Positions 13,222 through 16,063 of a stretch of 16,063 nt of DNA are shown piece by piece. The notes under the pieces are model-generated. The model searched no databases, was not told the DNA's origin, and was given only the letters and a program-made list of their open reading frames with translations. The position numbers and the translations under genes are program-made. The stretch's first letter is position 1; every line of letters starts with the position of its first letter. This DNA comes from JBOGZD01 sp050697155 (lineage in GTDB: Bacteria > Actinomycetota > Thermoleophilia > Solirubrobacterales > 70-9): assembly GCA_050697155.1 (NCBI GenBank), contig JBOGZD010000068.1, positions 1 to 16,063 of the forward strand, written 5' to 3'.

Positions 13222-14184
13222 ATGCTCGCCGACCCCGCGAAACCGCGCAGAGGCGTACAGACGCGGGCCGCGAGGCTGATGCGGGCGTTCGGGGGAGCGC
13301 GCTTGGCGTCGATCACGACCGCTGACGTGGCCCGATTCCTGGCGGTCTCGATCGCGAGCACGTGAGCGCCCGCACCGTGAACAAGCACCGCCAGGTGCTG
13401 CACGCGATCTTCGAGTACGCGCGGCGCGACGACGCCTTCGGGCTCCGGGACAACCCGGTCAGACGAACCGAGAAGCGCCCCGAGGGTGGCCCCCGGCCGA
13501 TCGAGACCTTCGACCCCGAGGAGGTCCACGCGATCGCGCGGGCGGCGAGGGACGGCCTGCACCGGCCCCGTCCGTCGCACGACTACTCGCCAGAGACGGT
13601 CGCCGAGTGGCAACGGGTCAACGAGCAGGACGCGGCGCTGTTCCTCGTCGCCGCCTTCACTGGCCTTCGACTTGGCGAACTGCTCGCCCTGCACTGGTCC
13701 GACGTCGACTTCGCCGGCGCCCGGCTCACCGTCGCGCGGGCGATGTCGGCAGGCGAGGAGGCGAGCACGACGAAGTCACGCCGCTTCCGCGTCGTGCCGC
13801 TCGCCGACCAGGCCGCTGCCGAACTCGACCCGCTGTCGCAGCGCCACAACTTCAGCGACCGCGACGACTTCGTCTTCTGCCGCCGACGGCGGACCACTCG
13901 ACCGCACGACCGTGCGAAAGCGCTTTCACCGCGCGCAGCTCGGCGCCGGCGTCAGGGTCCGCCGCTTCCACGATCTCCGCCACACGTTTGGGAGCCTCGC
14001 GATCCGCCACCTCGACAGCGTCACCGTCCAAGCGATGATGGGCCACTCGCGCCTGACGACCACCGAGCACTACCTCCACGCGAAGCCGCGGACCGACGAC
14101 GCTGCTCGACTCAGCAGCGCGTTTGCCACCGAGGCCGATCCAACAGAGGCCCCGGCTACGATGGGCGCGTGGCGCAAGCAGTGA
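13222..14184 (+). pseudogene. Tyrosine recombinase/integrase, broken by two frameshifts
   Basis: Reads as one integrase if two frameshifts are allowed. Segment 1 (13222-13344) ends ASITTADVARFLA, the core-binding domain. After one missing base near 13345 it continues as LDREHVSARTVNKHRQVLHAIFEYARR. After one extra base at 13884 it goes on as DGGPLDRTTVRKRFHRA. The catalytic set is complete across frames: Arg in FTGLRLGEL, Lys in TTKSRRFRVVPL, HDLRH, the GHSR histidine and the tyrosine in TEHYLH. The two shifts cancel, so the third segment is in the frame of the first. Without correction the middle frame runs on to 14354 as an unrelated sequence. The N-terminal arm-binding region is not visible upstream of 13222, so it is also truncated. 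Either a decayed element or an assembly with two indels. Confidence 0.8.
14157..14162 (+). promoter_or_regulatory. Candidate -10 box for the toxin-antitoxin pair
   Basis: TACGAT, six bases (GGGCGC), then GTG 14169. This is the same TANNNT-N6-start geometry as at 5876 and 7767, and it lies inside the last codons of the recombinase. It supports a leaderless antitoxin message and the GTG as start. Confidence 0.45.
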
Positions 14185-14354
14185 ACTCCCGGTCCGAGGC
14201 GGAGCGCCGGCGCGCGGCCGAGCGCATGCGCGGTCTGTTCGCCGACGTCGCCCCTGAGCGCATGTTGGCCGACGAGCTGATCGCCGAGCGGCGCGCCGAG
14301 GCACGAGCCGAGGATCGCGCGACCGAGACTCCCAAGCGTCACCGTGGAGGCTGA
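14169..14354 (+). CDS. Putative VapB-like antitoxin
   Basis: 61 residues from GTG 14169. It is strongly charged and helical: a SRSEAERRRAAERMRG helix, then LFADVAPERMLADELIAERRAEAR, then a basic tail. The segment 'LADELIAERRAEA' is what I know from small actinobacterial proteins encoded directly before PIN-domain toxins, where this C-terminal half wraps the toxin. The N-terminal half would bind DNA, but no clear ribbon-helix-helix or AbrB pattern is visible. The gene overlaps the recombinase by 16 bp and the toxin gene by 11 bp, which fits translational coupling. Autorepression of the promoter at 14157 by the complex would be usual for such a pair but is not shown here. Identification rests mainly on position and composition. 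Confidence 0.7.
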   Translation: MAQAVNSRSEAERRRAAERMRGLFADVAPERMLADELIAERRAEARAEDRATETPKRHRGG

Positions 14355-14772
14355 GAGCCGGGTCGCGCAGACGGCCGGGTCGGTTCTCGATGCCTCGGCC
14401 CTGATCGCCCTTCTCCATGGCGAAGACGGCGGGGAGGCGGTGGCCGAAGCGATCGCCACCGGCGCCGCGATCAGCGTGGTCAACCTCGCCGAGGTGCTCT
14501 CGAAACTCGCGGAGGCGGGCAAGGATCCCGCGGAGGCAAGGGGTCAGCTACGCGACGCCGCCGGTAATACCGACGCGCTTGCGATCGAGCCGCTGAGCGA
14601 GAACGACTGCGTCGAGGTGCCCCGGCTGCGACCGAAGACGCGGGAGCTCGGGCTGTCGCTCGCCGACCGAGCGTGCCTCGCATTGGCGATGAGGCTGGGC
14701 GTACCGGCTCTCACCGCCGATCGAACCTGGGCCGAGGCCGACGTCGACGTTGAGATCCGACTGATTCGCTAG
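14344..14772 (+). CDS. PIN-domain toxin, VapC-like ribonuclease
   Basis: 142 residues from GTG 14344, starting inside the antitoxin gene. PIN-domain acidic residues are in place: Asp16 in VLDASALIALLHGE, Glu50 in NLAEVLSKL, Asp108 in LSLADRACLALA and Asp126 in LTADRTWAE. The length is normal for VapC. Such enzymes are Mg2+-dependent RNases that cut tRNA or rRNA when free of antitoxin and slow growth. The first about 13 residues are extra relative to the usual 'M-x-LDAS' start, so a slightly later start is possible; the overlap with the antitoxin argues for GTG 14344. The pair follows a ruined recombinase gene, consistent with cargo of an integrated element. Confidence 0.88.
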   Translation: MEAESRVAQTAGSVLDASALIALLHGEDGGEAVAEAIATGAAISVVNLAEVLSKLAEAGKDPAEARGQLRDAAGNTDALAIEPLSENDCVEVPRLRPKTRELGLSLADRACLALAMRLGVPALTADRTWAEADVDVEIRLIR

Positions 14773-14787
14773 GCGCCCCGGAGGCGC
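14773..14787. terminator. Small hairpin between convergent genes
   Basis: GCGCC-CCGGA-GGCGC directly after the toxin stop codon, a 5-bp all-GC stem. It could serve the toxin operon. There is no T-run. The following bases to 14890 hold nothing I recognise. Confidence 0.3.
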
Positions 14788-14890
14788 TCCAGCTGCGCCT
14801 CGACATCGTATGAGATCTACGCGCGGGCGGACGAGGATTCCGTTTCGCTGACGGCGGTTGGGCGCGGATGCGGGCCCTGCTGATAGCGCG

Positions 14891-15586
14891 CTACTCGGGC
14901 TCGGCCGCGGCCTCTGCGCCGACCCGATTCGCGGGGAGATCTCGGCCTCCTGTCGCAACCCACCAGGCGAGGACGGCCCCGGCCGCCACCGACCCGACCA
15001 GGCTCGCGTAAAGATCGCCGATCGTCTCGTAGTAGCCATGGGCGAGGCTCGTGCCCAGCACGAGGTCGGCGCTCCACTCGATGAGCTCCCAGCTGGCGGC
15101 GAGCGCGGTTCCCAAGGCGGTCGTAACCACGAACAGCCCGAGCGCGCCGCGCCGCAGTCCGTTGCCCCAGGGCGGGGGGACTGCGCCGGCGCGGGCCAGC
15201 AGGAGGTAGAGCGACGGGACCACGAGCATCGGGGTCAGGAAGTGGACCGCCTTGTCGTACCAGTCGATTCGCTCGAACAGCAGAAGGGCATTGCCCCAGC
15301 CCTGCAGAACGATTCCGGTCGCGAAGCAGAGCTCAAAGAACGGTGGGAGGGCGAGCCAGCGCAAGACCAACATCGCCATTAACGTCACGGCGAGAAAGAA
15401 CCCTTCGCCCATCGCACCGGCGGCCATCGCGAGCAGCACGCCGAAGAGCGTTACAACGGCGAGAACGTCGGTCGACTCAAGGCGGCGCGGCGTGATTTGA
15501 CCGCGCGTCTCTGCCGCTGGCTCAGAGTCGTATCCCTCCATTCGCGGCTTCAATTCATAACGCAGCGACTCCGCGCTTGCTGACAC
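14891..15586 (-). CDS. DUF2238/YjdF-like integral membrane protein
   Basis: 231 residues from GTG 15586; a later ATG at 15541 (residue 16) is an equally possible start, and neither has a good ribosome binding site. About six hydrophobic segments lie between residues 40 and 210. Conserved polar motifs sit at the membrane edges: WYDKAVHF (109-116), ASWELIEW (164-171) and YYETIGDLYASLVGS (185-199). The order 'D-x-x-x-HF ... EW-x-x-D ... DxxxDLxxxxxGS' is that of the DUF2238 (YjdF) family, whose function is not established. The acidic and histidine residues could bind metal, but that is inference. The N-terminal about 35 residues are polar and the C-terminal 18 are alanine/glutamate-rich. It runs in the same direction as the aldehyde dehydrogenase, 395 bp downstream of it. 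Confidence 0.75.
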   Translation of the reverse strand: MSASAESLRYELKPRMEGYDSEPAAETRGQITPRRLESTDVLAVVTLFGVLLAMAAGAMGEGFFLAVTLMAMLVLRWLALPPFFELCFATGIVLQGWGNALLLFERIDWYDKAVHFLTPMLVVPSLYLLLARAGAVPPPWGNGLRRGALGLFVVTTALGTALAASWELIEWSADLVLGTSLAHGYYETIGDLYASLVGSVAAGAVLAWWVATGGRDLPANRVGAEAAAEPE

Positions 15587-15762
15587 CGACGGGGAGGCAG
15601 CGCAGGCCGCTCAGCGAGCGCCCGCTCGGTCTGGTGCGAGCGCTTGCGCCGACCCCGACGGCCGGAGGCGTGAGTTCCGCGACGCCCTCCACTGACCTGA
15701 CCGATTTCGCACCAGGGCAGGCGTGTCCGCGTTCAATCGCGAGATGCCCCCAAGGGACGAAC

Positions 15763-15799
15763 GGCAGAAGCCCTTGCGCGACCGCAGATCGCTTCTGCC
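15763..15799. repeat. 9-bp inverted repeat, possible terminator of the aldehyde dehydrogenase gene
   Basis: GGCAGAAGC and GCTTCTGCC pair perfectly across a 19-base loop. It lies about 180 bp past the stop of the minus-strand aldehyde dehydrogenase gene. On that strand the following bases are GTTCGTCCCTT, only weakly T-rich. Confidence 0.4.
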
Positions 15800-15829
15800 T
15801 TCCTGGGAAGCTGCAGCGGCTGGCAGGTT

Positions 15830-15852
15830 TGGTACCCGGACGTGGTACCCGG
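15830..15852. repeat. Direct repeat of TGGTACCCGG, 13-base period
   Basis: TGGTACCCGG at 15830-15839 and 15843-15852, separated by ACG. Each contains the palindrome GGTACC. It could be a paired protein-binding site or a chance tandem repeat. Confidence 0.4.
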
Positions 15853-15981
15853 TGGCGAGGTCGGCAACTCCGAGAGAAGCGCGGAAACCGCATGACCAAG
15901 CGGCTTGTAGATACGGGGGCGCGAGCGGAGCGCCACCCGGCTGGGGTCCGAGCGGGCGCCACCCACCCCGGCGCCTGCCGC

Positions 15982-16063
15982 TCAGCGCTCGATGTTCACC
16001 ATGACGTGCTTGACCTCGGTGTAGTCCTCGACCGAGTACATCGACATGTCCTTGCCGTAGCCG
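15982..16063 (-). CDS. C-terminal end of an aldehyde dehydrogenase (partial)
   Basis: The last 26 codons before TGA at 15984-15982 read GYGKDMSMYSVEDYTEVKHV and then a short MVNIER end. 'SGxGKDxSxYxxEDYTxxKHV' is the well-known C-terminus of NAD(P)-dependent aldehyde dehydrogenases, especially of the betaine-aldehyde or aminobutyraldehyde kind. The catalytic cysteine and glutamate lie outside the window, so the substrate class cannot be settled. The gene enters from the right edge. Confidence 0.85.
   Translation of the reverse strand, partial: GYGKDMSMYSVEDYTEVKHVMVNIER

Larger units (their letters stand above)
15587..15981. other. 395-bp gene-free stretch
   Basis: Open frames here on either strand show arginine/serine/proline-rich translations with no family pattern, so I call no gene. 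The stretch holds a 9-bp inverted repeat (15763-15799) and a 10-bp direct repeat containing GGTACC (15830-15852). It separates the end of the aldehyde dehydrogenase gene from the start of the DUF2238-like gene, both on the minus strand, so a terminator for the first and a promoter for the second are expected here. Confidence 0.5.

Noticed and set aside
11127..13694. Minus-strand open frame of 855 codons across the epimerase, sigma and recombinase genes
   Set aside because: It runs antisense to three convincingly identified genes and its translation has no family features; such frames are normal in GC-rich DNA.
13345..13884. Programmed frameshifting in the recombinase gene
   Set aside because: No slippery heptamer or stimulatory structure is seen at either shift, and two separate shifts in opposite directions would be needed.
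15555..15962. Minus-strand frame of 135 codons upstream of the DUF2238-like gene
   Set aside because: The translation is Arg/Pro/Ser-rich without structure, overlaps the start of the membrane-protein gene in another frame and lacks a plausible ribosome binding site.
1..16063. CRISPR array, rRNA genes or a replication origin
   Set aside because: No regularly spaced repeats, rRNA-like sequence or clusters of DnaA boxes were seen on reading through the window.

Overview
The window is GC-rich DNA with frequent GTG starts. It carries an ECF41-type sigma factor, short basic RTX-like repeats, arginine/lysine-rich Ig-like C-terminal ends and several promoters that appear to give leaderless transcripts. 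This fits an actinomycetote, probably of the Thermoleophilia/Solirubrobacterales kind. That assignment is inferred from protein style; no marker gene proves it.

Left part (1-3022): the window opens inside the right end of a small repeated element. The same element is complete at 2657-2910: 254 bp, imperfect 23-bp terminal inverted repeats, a perfect 8-bp target duplication (GTGCTCAC) and no transposase, i.e. a MITE-like non-autonomous insertion. The left copy has cut a cupin-like gene, whose last 43 codons remain (125-255). Between the copies, on the minus strand, lies a secreted beta-propeller (LVIVD-type) protein with a C-terminal RTX-like tail. The intact copy sits about 40 bp upstream of a tRNA-Val(TAC) gene.

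Middle part (3028-9476): a minus-strand operon encodes a cyclopropane-fatty-acid-synthase-like methyltransferase, an alpha/beta hydrolase and a metallo-beta-lactamase-fold hydrolase. Divergent from it, across 61 bp, is a GAF-GGDEF-EAL protein with a degenerate GADEF site and an intact EAL domain. Overlapping its end is a polytopic membrane protein with a PepSY-like N-terminal domain and a GT-C-like membrane part.

ECF41 region (9503-13086): an NAD(P)-binding SDR-like protein, then an NAD-dependent epimerase-like protein directly followed by an ECF41 sigma factor with a fused SnoaL-like domain. The characteristic ECF41 promoter (TGTCACA-N16-CGTC) lies just before the epimerase gene. A slightly degenerate copy with the same N16 spacing (TGTCGAA-N16-CGTC) lies before the SDR gene. 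Together these look like a small self-controlled regulon. Remnants of Ig-like C-terminal domains lie on both sides of the SDR gene.

Right part (13222-16063): a tyrosine recombinase broken by two frameshifts that cancel each other, a VapBC-like toxin-antitoxin pair whose promoter lies inside the recombinase tail, a DUF2238-like membrane protein, a 395-bp gene-free stretch with inverted and direct repeats, and the last 26 codons of an aldehyde dehydrogenase. The recombinase and toxin-antitoxin pair look like the remains of an integrated element.
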